A stretch of 64,000 nucleotides of DNA from Omphalotus guepiniiformis (GCA_028554645.1 JAQOOI010000076.1:1-64000), one strand, 5' to 3'; counted from the stretch's first letter, positions 1 to 11,963 are shown. Numbers and translations are program-made. The notes: generated by a model not told the origin, from the letters alone.

Positions 1-240
1 ACTCTTACTTGTTCAAACATAATCCAGAAATTGACTGGCAGTACAGGGGAATGGGAGTTCACCAGGTGCCCAGTATACATGTGCCACTAGAGCCCGTAAA
101 AACATGAGTTATTAAAGCACCTGTGCCGATGAGCTTTTAACTCAAGGCGGATTTGCCATGGGGAATCTTCGCTGGACAATTTAGGAGAAGAAGACATGGA
201 CAATCCATATCTATTAACTGGGTCAATATTGAGAAACTCG

Positions 241-640
241 CAGAACATATGACAGGGCAAGACTACTTGCCACTGCAGAGTTTGCATATAATAACCAGGT
301 GCCTGAGGGGCGGGACAAAGGAGAGTCCCTTCTTCTTAGACTTATGGTCGTCATCCAAGAGCTAATCCAATGCTCACAAGAGACACTCAAGAAGTTTGAA
401 TCTCAATGAAATTATGCAAAAGAAGGCCATGAAGCACAGGAGCATGTGAACAGCAGCTCTTGTCCTAGCAGCAGAGTGCATGAAATGGTACTATGACTAA
501 AGCTTGTACAACATGTTCCACTTTAAAGTTGGGGACAAAGTACTGCCTGAAATCTCACAAATTACCAGACTACAGAACGGGCAACTTCAACCCTGATATG
601 AAGGTGCCTTATCACAATTCTTTACTCATCCTGCTACTTG
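241..640 (+). pseudogene. Ty3/gypsy integrase C-terminal fragment (chromovirus type)
   Basis: Seen in the sequence: broken frames that, read piecewise, give LLATAEFAYNNQV, then PFFLDYGRHPRANPM, then FHFKVGDKVLP. In that order these are the familiar tail of a Ty3/gypsy integrase core and its C-terminal domain. Stops and frame changes interrupt them, so no protein can be made. The fragment belongs with the chromodomain and the LTR further right, and an inverted LTR copy (about 710-1038) sits between them. The 5' part of the element is outside the window or lost. The family assignment is established knowledge of integrase motifs; the decay is seen directly. Confidence 0.7.
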
Positions 641-709
641 TTGCAAAGATTGGGGAAAAGAAGTTGAGCTTAGTGTGAGAGAAGGAGGATTGCTATTGAT
701 CAAAGACAA

Positions 710-1038
710 TAAGATTTATCTTGAGTCTGAGCTTAAGAGCTTAGACCTGTCCTACTTATATACTTGGGCATCAGGAACCCAGGGGAAATACCTTCTAAAG
801 ACCCATGATACCTAGGCTGGACTGATCAATGATGTCATATGCTGACTGATGCGCTGAACTGATGCCAAGACATAGCCCTGCCAAGGCTTGATGCAAAGGT
901 AGTCTAGACCATAGCCTATTCCCATATACCCTAAGTCCTATCTAATCTAATCTAATCTATTAATCTAAGCCTTATGGGCCATATGATAAAAGTCACTACA
1001 TGTCACAGATAAACAGAATAAGGAAAAAACTGTGGACA
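710..1038 (-). repeat. Inverted LTR fragment inside the chromovirus remnant
   Basis: This stretch is a near reverse complement of the LTR beginning at 1459. It contains the same TATA-like segment, the CTAATCTAATC repeats and the terminal TGTCACAG-like end, here at 1031-1038 with one extra base. It separates the integrase tail from the chromodomain. It is either a solo LTR inserted backwards or the product of a local inversion. The left boundary is approximate. Confidence 0.65.
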
Positions 1039-1215
1039 GTCCTTTTGAAATTGTTGAAAAGTTCTCTTTAGATTAGCTCTACCACCAAAAGTTCAGAGCT
1101 ATACACCCACGTAGTCTTTCAATGCTAGCAAGTTTAGCCACCTACGCGTGAAACCAAACCATCGCTGGTCAGAAGCAACCTACCCCTCATCCTTGTTTTA
1201 CTATTAGAGGAGAAG

Positions 1216-1419
1216 ATGGAGTGGGAAGTGGAAAAAATTCCTACAACACTGTCGTGTTTCGTGGGAAAATCAACCCAATATCTGGTACAATGGAAAGGTT
1301 TTGGACGTGAAAGTGACAGCTGGGAGCTGGAGAAGAAATTGAAGAATGCTCAGGAGAAGATTCAGGAGTACAAGAAACTTGGATTTCAGGCTGCACGTAC
1401 TATTGAGTTAACTGACTAA
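1216..1419 (+). pseudogene. Chromodomain of a chromovirus integrase
   Basis: The 67-residue reading frame has the chromodomain pattern EVEKI...QYLVQWKGF...DSWELEKKLKNA, with the aromatic and WKG residues of the fold. In chromoviruses this module sits at the end of integrase and directs integration toward modified histones. It ends 39 bp before the PPT and LTR, the expected place. The upstream sequence (about 1040-1215) still reads as an integrase tail in broken frames (PFEIVEKF, AIHPR). The true protein would have been continuous with pol, so the ATG at 1216 is probably not a real start. Confidence 0.75.
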
Positions 1420-1445
1420 ATATCTTCTCATTGGAGCTCGAACCT

Positions 1446-1458
1446 GAAGAGGGGGTAA
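1446..1458 (+). other. Polypurine tract of the chromovirus
   Basis: The purine run GAAGAGGGGGTAA lies immediately before the LTR start TGTCACAG, which is the standard position for plus-strand DNA priming. Confidence 0.6.
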
Positions 1459-1850
1459 TGTCACAGTTTTTCCTTATTCTGTTTATCTGTGACATGTAGT
1501 GACTTTTACCATATGCCCATAAGGCTTAGATATAGATTAGATTAGATTAGATAGGACTTAGATATATGGGGATAGGCTATGGTCTAGACTACCTTGGCAT
1601 CAGCCTTGGCAGGGCTATTATGTCTTGGCATCAGTCAGTGTATCAGTCAGCGTATGATATCACATATGACATCATTGACATCATTGATCAGTCAGCTAGG
1701 TATCAAGGGTCTCTGGGGTCCTGATGCCCAAGTATATAAGGGCCTGATCGGGTGAACGTGTTATGGCAACAAGAGCTTGCCTCAGCTCATTAGTCACATC
1801 ATTAGTCACATTAAGTCACCTAAGTAACACGTTACCAAGAATGTCTGCAA
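1459..1850 (+). repeat. Chromovirus 3' LTR
   Basis: It starts TGTCACAG directly after the PPT, has a TATA-like AAGTATATAAGG near 1730-1742, and is matched by the inverted copy at about 710-1038. The 3' end is not fixed because no second full copy is available; 1850 is an estimate. From there to about 2095 I see no gene. Confidence 0.55.
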
Positions 1851-2118
1851 GACTGAAAAAATGAGCTTTCTCATCTTCTTCCTTCCATGGTGTCACTGCG
1901 GCTTCAGTTGCAGACTCCACGAAGATCACTTTCAGCATTCTCCAGACACTATTTTATGAGAACAGAAGAAGCAGGAAGCCCGTCAACGCTTGCAGAGGCT
2001 GGCAGTTTTGGCTTCTATCTGTGCATCTGTTGCCTTTGCAGCGTCATCTGAGACTGCAATCCCTACACCCATCCCAATGTACACATCTGTACTCACTAGT
2101 CGCCGCTAGCTTGATGAC

Positions 2119-2152
2119 TGCTCAACGGACATCCATTACGCTTCCGTGAGCA
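2119..2152 (-). other. Candidate Helitron 3'-end hairpin
   Basis: The arms TGCTC(A)ACGGA and TCCGTGAGCA can pair over 10 bp with one bulged base. On the minus strand CTAG occurs 9 nt beyond it and again, followed by T, 19 nt beyond. Helitrons end in CTRR just after such a hairpin. The match is by eye and no empty site is available. Confidence 0.35.
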
Positions 2153-2313
2153 GCTCGGTATGCCTAAATATGTCTTTATGTGTCTACTAGGATTTGCATT
2201 ACGAGCTAGCTCCTACTGCATAATGGGTGAGCGTAATTTATCACGAAAAAGCATTTACTATATCTTTGTATGTAGTAGACAGAAATTAAGAACAAATTAA
2301 TCATCATAAAATT

Positions 2314-3272
2314 CTAAGTCACTAAGGTCAACTCCATAGTCATCAAGAACTTTAATCCCTCTCTTCTCTGAACATCATCCTGCAACATTTTTCTTGTTGG
2401 AGTTTCCTTGTCTTTACGCAAACGACCTTCTGGGAATGGATCACAGAAAGCAATTCCTTTCAAGGTCTTCACTCTGGATATGGCCACAAAGGACAATCCT
2501 GAGGCAAAATCCTTCTCACTAAGAGAAATCGTGGCCTTGTCTAGAGTCAAACCTTGACTCTTGTGAATTGTGATAGCCCAAGCCAGAGTAAGAGGTAGCT
2601 GTGTCCTGCTCAATTCAGTGTCCCCTCTAGTATGCCATCTGGCTGTCATAGGAGCAATTGGAATCCAGGAAGCATCAACTCCTTCCCAGCCCAGATTTGG
2701 AGGACCTATAATAGATCTCAGTACAATGCTTGTTTGCAGAAAATTTGTCATTTACCTGAATATCCTTCACATTCCACAAACACTACAGAAGGTAGATCTC
2801 CATGCTGAACATTTGCTGAGGGATCATACCAAATCTTCCTAACAAAGCCTCTTGCAAACCATTCACCAGACCTATATAAACATTAAAACATTACTTCAGC
2901 AAAGTAGAGCACTAGAAATCACCTTTAGAAGTCCACAAATTTCTTGTAATCATAACTTCTAGCACCTTCTGCCAAAAGAATTTCCTTTTCCAAACCCTTT
3001 AGCATCTTCTTCTGAAGCCTTTTTAGCTTCAGAGTTGTTGTGTTTTGCTTTACAGCGAACAACTGGCCCACCACAGTTGGCTAGATGCAAGTGATTAAGA
3101 GTCTTGACTTGTTCTCTCTGAGGAAGCAAATGAAGGGCTTTGTCATGTTCAGAATGTTCCTCAGGAGAGAGGTTTTCCCAAAAGCGAGTTCTGAATTGCT
3201 GATAATCAGCAGAAGTGGACTGATAGTCCTCGTAGACGGGGAAGCATATTTCTAAACAGCTCTTGCTCTGGA
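2314..3272 (-). pseudogene. Helitron PIF1-like helicase, C-terminal part
   Basis: The last 145 residues (2314-2751) are open and hold the late helicase motifs AWAITIHKSQGLTLDKA and GLSFVAISRVKTLKGIAFCD, which are diagnostic of the PIF1/RecD-like C-terminal core. Upstream, 2752-3272 translates only in short broken frames (for example RTRFWENLSPEEHS), so the middle of the helicase is damaged by several lesions. The role of the family is DNA unwinding during rolling-circle transposition; this copy cannot make a whole protein. Confidence 0.8.
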
Positions 3273-4641
3273 TTACCTCCAGCTTGACGGAAGATTTTGA
3301 GTGAGAGTAATAGACTTTGTGAAAGCATGGTATGTCTGAAACCCTTCAACCTTTAGAAGTGGTGGATGACTGTTTGGCTTTTGATGACTAGTGGAATAGA
3401 GAGGAGACTCTCCAACAGGAGGGAGCTGAGCAAAATCTCCAAATAGCAAAGTGGGAATATCACCCAAGACTTCATCATGAGTATCAGGCTGAGCTTGACG
3501 AAAGTTGTCTATCAACCTTTCCAAACTGCTTTTGGCCAATCATTGACTTCTCATCAATAATAAGCAGTTTAGCAGAGTTCCATCGAGATTGTATGCGCTT
3601 TGAAGAGTTGGGACCAAGCTGTTCAAACCCAGTAGTAGGATCCCTAACTGGAATATTGAGACCATAATTCAATGTCCAACCTCTAATACCAAACCCGGCA
3701 GCAACACCTGTTGGGGCTAGTCTAGCAACTGGATCACAATCATCTCCCAGCTCATCAGCAAAGTGCTCTCTAAGAGCATGTGTGATAGCCCATATCAAGT
3801 AGGACTTTCCAGTGCCTGCAGTTCCATCCACATTGATCCTAAGAGTAGGAGGCTTGTTTCCAGGGTCTTGCTTGAGTTTTCTGAAATAAGCCATGACTTG
3901 AAGGAACACAGTCCTCTGAGAGCCTTTCAGTGTCTGGTAGGGAGCCTCTGGTAGAACCTGCACAACATCATTGGGAGATTCCTTGACAGAGTCTATGAGC
4001 CATTTTGCTGCATCATTAGAGACATGTCTTGAAGGAGAATGCTGATGCCAATCATACAACAGATCCATGTCCCTTCTTCCAAGTGTAATCACATTGGTTT
4101 GAAGAACAGAATGTCCAGGAGCTTGAGCAGCCTCAACCATCCATTGAAGCTGAATTGGTGCATGGTCAGGGTCATCATCAGGAACAGATTCTGAGTCTGA
4201 GTCTTCCTGATCCTCCACCTCAGGAACCACTTTGGGTAAACTATCAATGTGGACATGGTCATTGTCCAGACATGAATTGACAAATGCATCTGTATAAGTG
4301 GTCCATCCATCTAGGATCTCCTCTGGACTCTTTTCAAATGGATGATGTAGAACCAATCTTGCATAGCAGTACTTCTCATATAGGTCTGGAGATGAGGGAT
4401 CTGGAGGATAGAGAGGTCAAACACTAACAACAAAGGGCAGTGCACAAGTGCGTTTGTGATAACCACCCTTCCAATCCCAGTTTGTAGCAAATTCCAGTAG
4501 AGACACATTCTTGAGTTCAGGTAGAGTAAGGACTGGGCGACTTGTGTAGTGCTTAATAATTGATTTTCTCTCCACAGTGGAATTTTCAAAGTTTAGAAAA
4601 GTGGTAGTGACACCTGGAGTAACACAGATACTGCGAATTTG
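3273..4641 (-). pseudogene. Helitron PIF1-like helicase, ATPase core
   Basis: Two overlapping frames cover the ATPase core. The upstream one (from about 4356) has the Walker A region NVDGTAGTGKSYLIWA, then APTGVAAG and the Walker B region LLIIDEKSMIG. The next frame (3273-3539) continues with LLFGDFAQLPPVGE (motif III). Reading shifts between DRQL and RQAQPD near 3500, consistent with a single-base indel. Between 4357 and 4641 the linker reads FENSTVERKSIIKHY, TLPELKNVSLLEFA and similar, typical of Helitron proteins between Rep and helicase, with a stop near 4425. Confidence 0.82.
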
Positions 4642-6087
4642 TCAAGAGGAAACTGTGAGAGGGCACTGAAATAGGATGTGACAGGTTTCCTGAGCTGATA
4701 TATCACGTTCAGCTACAAAAGTTGACAACATCTTCTGATAGGCAATTTTAGCAGGTGTTGTAGTGTCAAGTCGTGAGATAGCAGTGTGTAGAATGCTTTT
4801 ATAGATAGTGGATGTGGTCTCAGCCTTGCTTGCATACTTAGCAACATATGCAATGACAGCCTCTTTGTTGATAACAGGACGTATGTCAATGTTTGCACGC
4901 CATCCCAGAGTAAAAGCAGGATTATAAGAATTTAAGAGTGGGTCGTTTCTGCGAGTGTGAAGTTCAGCAAAGTCACGGCCAGGGTCCTTGACATATTTGG
5001 TTTTGTCACGAGTCTTGTGAGAGAATCCAAATCGACAGAATGTCTCACTTGTTCCTTTCTTGCGCCGCAGACAGTATCCAGTAGTACATTGTCCATGTCT
5101 TTGAAAGCGATTCAAGCACTGAGCTAGCTCTCGCTTAGTGTCCTGAAGTGTATCAAATAGCATAGCTGATGGATGGATTGCTGCAGGTGGACAGTTCTTG
5201 TCAGGATGCCAGGTAGAGACTCGCAGATCCCAAAAATCAATAAATGATTGCAGCTGCTCATTGTTTGAAATATCCAAGGTGTCAACAGATGGAGCATCAT
5301 GCAACCACAAAAAGCCATGTACATGACTACTGCCTCGATGCTGCCACTCATATTTCCACCACCAATCCTTGACTTTGAATTTGGGCTTTAAGAAGTGCTC
5401 AAAGTATATCTGCCATTGCTTTTGAAAGTAGTATGCTGCAATTGCGGGATTGTTGTTCAAGTCATGCAAACGTACACGGTATGAGTGTGGACCTTCAGGT
5501 GCTCCATGCGCATAGGATGGCATATGCTGGTGCATGTCTGGCCACTGTACATCTGCAGAAGATGCAGTGATGAATGTATGAGGTGAACCACATTCAGGAG
5601 ACCGAATTTGTGCGAGTAGGTCACTTCGAGCCTTCGACCAGTAGGGACGGGAACCTGGTAGTTTAGTTGCAGCCTTTGAAACACGTTGAGCCAAGTTCTC
5701 TACTTCTCCAGTTTCAAACATTTCCTGGATATCAGCCACAGTAAGTGCTCCATCATCTTTGTGAGTGGTAGTGTACCAGTTTGCTTCCTTTCTAGCCTTG
5801 TCCTGCATAATAGTATTAAGAACCCAATATCTAAAGCGTGGATGACGAGCAAAACGACCACCTCTCAGACGAAGCAAATGAGCAGCCCATTCAACCATTT
5901 TGACCTTTTGAGTGCGATTGGCATTGAAGTCTGCCTGCCTAGTGGGAAAGAGAGTGGGAAAGGCATCAATAGCAATTGGTAAGCCATGATGCTCATTAAG
6001 AGGAGTACCATGAACCACATGCATAGTAAGCACAACTGGAGTATCACTATGGAATGCTGCTGCTCTGAGCTGTTCTAGCTCAGTGTT
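4642..6087 (-). pseudogene. Helitron Rep (HUH nuclease) domain
   Basis: A long open stretch (463 residues from the first in-frame ATG; the frame is open a little further upstream to about 6087). It contains the HUH-type motif HRGSSHVHGFLWL near 5320-5340 and the two-tyrosine motif IAYVAKYASKAE near 4830-4855. Together these form the Y2 Rep endonuclease that nicks and rejoins DNA ends. The C-terminal part (RDISAQETCHILFQCPL) is the usual lead-in to the helicase. The frame ends at an in-frame TGA at 4642-4644 although homology continues, so this is a nonsense mutation. Upstream homology (SGQPLYSRGFVP) is cut off by a TAG near 6088. Confidence 0.85.
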
Positions 6088-6184
6088 CTAGTTGGTAGTA
6101 GCTGGAACAAAACCACGGGAATACAGAGGCTGTCCAGATGGATCCTCTGATGACTCAGTCTCATTTTCTTGAGGTGGGCCTTCT

Positions 6185-7334
6185 TCAGGAGGTTCCTCCA
6201 TATCCTCGTGTATAAACTGAGCTGTCTTCTGGTAACTGAGCCAAAGCATTTGGATCGACTGACACTCGACCTGATAGAAATGTGTGATGATTCTGCTGCA
6301 AATACTGCAACCATCTCTCTATAGGAGCACGCCATACACGGAAATCCTGAGTAGCTGCTAGATTGTTGTCGGTTTCCATTCCCTTGCGCCGCATAATCAA
6401 CACATCACAGTGCTCAGGCAGCAGAGGTACCTTTGCATGGAAAGAGGCAGTGTCTCTGGGGAAATTGCATGTATATCCAGTATATTTATACTGTCCTCCC
6501 TGCACCTGCCATACCTGGACCAATGCATGCACTGGAGAGATAAGCATTTCCTCCATCTGGGTCAATTCTGGTAACTCTGATAGATCAGGACCGGGATACA
6601 TGAGATTTATCTCCTGGAACTTTGTACTTCGTCTACACTTGGAGCAGCGACCATGCCAATCAACATCTAAGTCAAACCATTCCTCATGACAGTGTAGACA
6701 ATGCTCCATATGGATGTTCATAATCTTCTGACGGACATTATTGAGTAGAACTTTGTCCTCAGGAGAAACAGCAGACTGATCAAGGGGTGGGACAGGGTGA
6801 TTTGGAAGAGCAGAGTCATCAAGGCCATTAGGAGCCAACTGAGAAGGAAGTTGATTATTTGGATCAGGAGTAATCTGTTCTTGTTGCACCACTCTTTCAC
6901 GTGCTCGACGCTGTGCTCTTTGACGACGTGCATTCTCATTGCAGCGAGCACATTGTTGATTGGGCCCATAGATATCTTCACGGACCCAATGTTTGTTTCC
7001 ACAACAGTAAAGCAAGCCAGAGTGATCCGAGTCAGTATAGCGCGCAGGATGATGTCTGATATTTAAATCACGAGAGCGGCATGCATTACATGTATCCAGT
7101 TCACCGAACTGATGTGTGAGAACCCAATGATGACGTCTTGTACACCACAGAGACCCCACATGCTGACTATCAGTATAGCGAGCTGGATGCCGTACACACA
7201 TAGGATGCGGATTAGTTGTTCGGGTACCGGCCACTCTATGGGCTGGAGACAGACTGAGAAACAGATGGCTGAATAGATGGGCTAGCAGCTGGAGTGGGCA
7301 AAGGAGAAGAAGACTGAGGTGGTGGTGATGGATG
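6185..7334 (-). pseudogene. Helitron N-terminal region with duplicated zinc module
   Basis: The 349-residue frame opens with GTG at 7234, so the true start lies upstream, probably beyond the Copia-A junction at 7335. The first 90 residues hold two tandem copies of one module: HPARYTDSxHxGxLxC, then HWV, then Cx2C. Each looks able to bind a metal ion. Further on, LPELTQMEEMLISPVHALVQVW begins the domain that precedes Rep in many fungal Helitron proteins. The frame is lost near 6200 at VYTRGYGGTS; the homologous reading continues in another frame as an acidic linker. The zinc-binding role is inferred from residue spacing only. Confidence 0.65.
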
Positions 7335-7724
7335 TGTTAGAATCTAAGACAATGCACTACCAGTGATACACTGATCAGACACAATGAATAGAGTTCAATT
7401 ACAGTTCACTGAGATCACTAAAGCGTTGTAATAGTAGCTTAATGCACAAGAATTGCTTTCCAAGTGTCTTAGATTTCTCCAGACATGTAAGGATTTACAT
7501 ATTGTTTGGTCCTGTTGTGTCAGGCCGCGCATGAGGCGTGAAAATGAGTGTCCACATCTTTGCGCGCGCTCTAAACACTCCAGAATGACCCTACATACAT
7601 GGTATAACTATCTACAATAGGTATTAAAGTCATTAGTATAGTATTATATGTACTTGAAGGACTTTCTAATGATATGTACAGTATTTGTATAGTATCTACA
7701 AGTGTTCTAGCACTTCATTCAACA
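7335..7724 (-). repeat. Copia-A 3' LTR
   Basis: 390 bp, reading TGTTAGAATC...CATTCAACA on the plus strand. It lies against the Helitron on its left and the PPT-bearing internal end (CAGCCCCCTGATAG) on its right. Confidence 0.93.
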
Positions 7725-7846
7725 CAGCCCCCTGATAGAACACTTGTGTAATGGAGGTGCTCTATTGATGAAGTGTGTCATCACATATCCCTCAACCTCT
7801 GCACTTTCCTCAACTTCTTCACAGCCCCCTGATGATGCACTTCTTC

Positions 7847-10800
7847 AACCTAGGGGTTCTGTATTATGTGCAATCCCATCGTCTCCCTCAACTTCTCCAC
7901 CTTGGGCTTACTGAGAGGCTTGGTGAGCAAATCAGCTGCATTCTCATCAGTAGGCAGATATTCAGGAGCCATGACCTTGTATTCAACTTGGTCTCTCAGC
8001 CAGTAGTAATGCCGGTCAAGATGCTTCATCCTCCCATGATGCTCAGGATTCTTAGCAACCTTGATTGTGGATTGATTGTCCATTAGCAACCTGGCTGGCT
8101 GAGGTGTCTGGTATCCCAAATCTTGTAACAGGCTGTTCATGGCACAAATCTCCTTGCCAGCAGCAACACCTGCCACATATTCTGCCTCTGTAGAGGAGAG
8201 TGTTACAAAGGGCTGTAGCTTACTGCTCCAACTAACCACACCTGATCCAAGTTTGACCATATACCCACTAGTGGACTTTGAGTTGTCCCTGTTACCACCA
8301 AAGTCTGCATCACAGTATGTAACAAATAAATCTGGCTGGCAGGGATCAGGACCATATTCAAGCTTCATGTCCATTGTTCCCTTCAGATATCTGAATGCAT
8401 GCTTTACTGCAACCCAGTGTGCCATGCCAGGATTTGAATTGAACCGTGCCAATACACTAGCTGTGTATGCAATATCAGGATGACTGGTGGTAGCAAGATA
8501 CAACAAGGAGCCAACAGCACTAATATATGGAATTCTGGCCATCTCTTCCTTTCCTTCAGCAGTCTTTGGACACTGTGCAGTTGACAGAGCAGCTCCGAGA
8601 TTCATGGGTGTACCAACAGGTCTACAATCAGACATTCCAAACTCATTAAGTTTGTTGACAATATATTGTTTCTGACCCATATACAATTTTCTCTCCTTTC
8701 TATTTCTTGTGATTTCTATTCCCAGCAGATATGATGTAGGACCCAGGTCACGGAGTTTGAAGTGCTTTGCTAGCTCTGCCACAAAGTGGTCCAAAGATGC
8801 CTCTGACTTGGAAGCAAGAGTGATGTCATCCACAAAGACAGGTACAAAAACCTTAATGTCATCTTTCTGATAGACATATAGGTTTGGATCAGATTGGGTG
8901 CGACTAAAGCCCATTGATTGTAACACTCCTGCAAGCTTCTCACCCCAAAGTCTGGGTGACTGCTTCAAACCATACAGAGACTTGTTCAGCCTGCAGACAA
9001 ATCTAGGACCACACTCCTTGAACCCTTCTGGCTGTGTCATGAAGATCTCTGTATCAATGTCACTATTGATGAATGCATGAGAGATATCCACAGAGCGCAA
9101 ATGCAAGTCCTCAATGGCAGCCAGAGCAAGAATAGTGCGGATTGTAGTCTGTCTCATAGTAGATGAGAATGTCTCTAGATAGTCAAAACCAGGTCTTTGG
9201 CTGAATCCTTTGGCAACAAGTCTAGCCTTGAACCTTTCAATGGATCCATCAGCCTTGTGCTTTATCTTGAATACCCATTTAGATCCAATTGCTCTCTTAT
9301 CTGGTGGAAGTTCCACAACATCCCAAGTGCCATTGGTGAGGTGTGCATTCATCTCCTCCATCATGGCCTCCTGCCATTGTCTGGCATTAGGTCCATCCAT
9401 AGCCTGCTTGAATGTCAAAGGCTCTGGACCATTGTCAGTCATGATGTGGGCTTCCTCCATATTATCATCATCATCTGGCACATCTGCATCCTTGTTCCGC
9501 TTGGGAGCAGGGAGGTTCACTTTCCACCATTCACCAGGAGCCTGTCTCTTCCGCTCAGACCTACGGAAAGCAATTGGTCTATTATCTACAAGAACATCCT
9601 CAGGTGGTTCAATCTGTTCCTCCTCTGCAGAACTATCATTGTCATCAGCAGGTTCATTATTCTGCTCAGGGCCAGTATTGTCTTGTTCTGTAGAGGACTC
9701 ATGGTCAGGTTCAGGTAATGCAGGGTCATCTGACTCAGAGTCAGAGTCAGAGTGAGGATTATCATCAAGAGGAACATAGGAAGTATTGGGTGGTGTACTA
9801 GTTGAAGGTTTGGAAGGTGAAGGCTTGGAAGGTGGTTGTGAAGATCCAACTTTATAAGTGTACCTCTCATCAAAGTCAGCTCTCTCACTGATCACAACCT
9901 TCTTAGTGACAGGATTCCAGAACCTCCATCCCTTCACACCATCTGGATATCCAATGAAGATACACCTTTCCATATGGGATCCCAAGTGTTTCCTCTTATC
10001 CTTCTGAACATGCACATATGCAACACAACCCCAGACCCTCAGATGATCCACCTTTGGTTTCCTCTTGTACCATCCCTCATAGGGAGTGCAGTTTGGTACA
10101 GCAGATGTAGGGCAACGATTCCACACATGAACAAGTGCAGCCAGGCACTCTACTCAAAATGACTTTGGTAAACCAGACTCTTCTAGCATTGCAACAATCC
10201 TTTCTTCCATCACTCTATTTGCTCTTTCAGCAACACCATTCTGTTGAGGCCTATTTCTGACAGTGTATTGACGCTCTATTCCACAGCTGTCCAGAAATGC
10301 AATGAACTCCTTTGATATGTACTCTCCACCTTTATCACATCTAAAGATTTTGATTTTCTCTCCAGTGGTGTTCTCAGCCCAAGCTTTGTACTTCTTGAAT
10401 GCATCAAATGCATCACTCTTCTTCTTCAGAGGAAGTGCTGCACGGAAGCACCACTTGTCATCAATGAATGTGATCCAGTATCTGTATCCACTAGGAGAAT
10501 GTACACCAACATCATGGAGATCAGAATGAATGAGGCCCAACACAGTATCAGCTCTGGTGTGTGAGGAATGAAATGGATGTGCATGCATCTTGCCAGCCAG
10601 ACAAGGTTCACACACAGGATCTGGCTTTGCATTAGAGTCTAGTTTCAAGCCCTCTGCCAAATTATCCCTCAACATGCGCAATATATCATCGTGCCCATGA
10701 TGACAGAAGCGCCTGTGCCACAGCTTCAGATCCAGAGGTAGAGTTGTTGTCAAACAGAGGCTTTCAGACTTATCTATAGTATGTCCATTCAAGTATCCCA

Positions 10801-11803
10801 CATTATTTGCAGTAACACGCGCAGTAAAAAGAATAGGACCATTTCTATCAAATTCCATTCTATCAGACCAAATATGTACATGAAAGCCTTTATGTTTTGT
10901 TAAGTACAGAACAGAAAGCAGATTATTTTTAAGTGAAGGTACATGCAGTACTCTACTAAATTCAACATCCCTAGATACTTTTCCATCAATGATCGGTTTA
11001 AACACAACATTTCCTACACCTTCAGAATATATAATTCTATCATCAGCCAATTTAATAGGTACTCTATAGGGGGTATAATTCCTAATCCAATGGCGATGTG
11101 GTGTCATATGAGAAGTGGCCCCCGTGTCTGTATTCCAATCAAGTATGTCAGAAGATGAAGTATCATTAGAAGAGAATGTACTTGCACTGCCAGCACTTTC
11201 AACAACATCTTCCTCCTTCACTTCAGCCTTATTGGCCTGATATCTCCCATTCCCACTCTTTCCTTCATTCCTTGTTTTCAAGGTGGGACATTCAGCCTTC
11301 CAATGCCCTTCCTTCTTGCAGTAATGACAGAACCCCTTCTTCCAATTAGGCTTGATATAGCCTTGTGCTTTGGCAGCAGCATTGGCCTTGTTAACCTGCT
11401 CTGCCTGTCTTTTCAGATTTTGTTCTTCAGCAATGAAGTACTGAAGAATCTTGTCCTTGTCCAATGTGTCCAATAGCAGCAAGTTTGCAGTGAGGTTAGA
11501 TTCTGGGGGCAATGCACGGACCAAGGCCAAAGCCTGCAGCTCTGCATCAAGTTTCTCCAAGGTATATTCCTTGTCTCTGAGATTCCTAATGGTGAAGACT
11601 GCATTTTCAATCCTTGTCCCCAGATCAACTAAACTCTCATCCTCCTCCTTTGTGATGCTGAACAGAGCATCATAGGCATTGAAGCGTGCACCTGGTGTCC
11701 TGGACACATGCACTCTCTCTAGAGCTGACCACATGCCAACAGGATCACCACCAGCAAGATAGGACTTGACATGAACCTTCTGATCTTGTTCCAGAGAAAG
11801 GTA
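7847..11803 (-). pseudogene. Copia-A gag-pol, main part (nonsense mutation)
   Basis: This is the same 1381-residue polyprotein family as the copies at 45199-49344 and 53080-57225, missing its first 65 residues, which lie at 30030-30221 beyond the transposon. Visible in order are the CCHC knuckle (CHYCKKEGHWKAEC), protease DTGATSHM, integrase zinc region and DDE core, the RT box VFVDDITLA and RNase H CDADFGG/STEAEYVA. One lesion is clear: a TGG tryptophan codon in the integrase C-terminal region is TGA at 10154-10156, where both intact copies have SFWVECL. Otherwise the frame is open on both sides, so inactivation is recent. Confidence 0.93.
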
Positions 11804-11835
11804 TGGTGCCGGCCCGCTAGCCACCTCCACTTTTG
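11804..11835 (+). repeat. Left terminal inverted repeat (32 bp)
   Basis: It starts TGGTGCCGGCCCGCTAGC and matches the reverse complement of 29996-30027 without mismatch. TA precedes it. Confidence 0.95.
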
Positions 11836-11850
11836 GACAGTGGCTGTGCA

Positions 11851-11863
11851 GCGGCCAATTTGG
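11851..11863 (+). repeat. Left subterminal direct repeat
   Basis: GCGGCCAATTTGG followed by an A/T-rich run. The same 13-mer recurs in the same orientation near the other end at 29843-29855. Internal transposase-binding sites are known in longer Tc1/mariner relatives; that role here is an inference. Confidence 0.6.
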
Positions 11864-11963
11864 GATCGCAAAAAAAATTTTTGAGTACGCAGCACGCGGT
11901 GCAGTCGCGGGCGCCCTCGGATTTGTAGATACGATAACGCTCTTGTATTTCTATCCTATTCTC

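Larger units (their letters stand above)
2095..7334 (-). mobile_element. Decayed Helitron (rolling-circle transposon)
   Basis: On the minus strand the modules follow the usual autonomous Helitron order: cysteine/histidine-rich N-terminus, a middle domain, Rep nuclease, then PIF1 helicase. At least two frameshifts and several stops break the coding region. A hairpin at 2119-2152 followed on the minus strand by a CTAG tetranucleotide is a candidate 3' terminus. The 5' side is cut by the Copia-A LTR at 7335, so the 5' terminus was not found. The 2153-2313 stretch has no gene. Confidence 0.75.

Noticed and set aside
9197..9755. Long frames on the strand opposite the copia polyprotein (also at 47439-47997, 54427-54985, 63077-63635)
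   Set aside because: They recur in every copia copy only because the coding strand is conserved. Codon structure and motifs belong to the gag-pol strand, so these are shadow frames.
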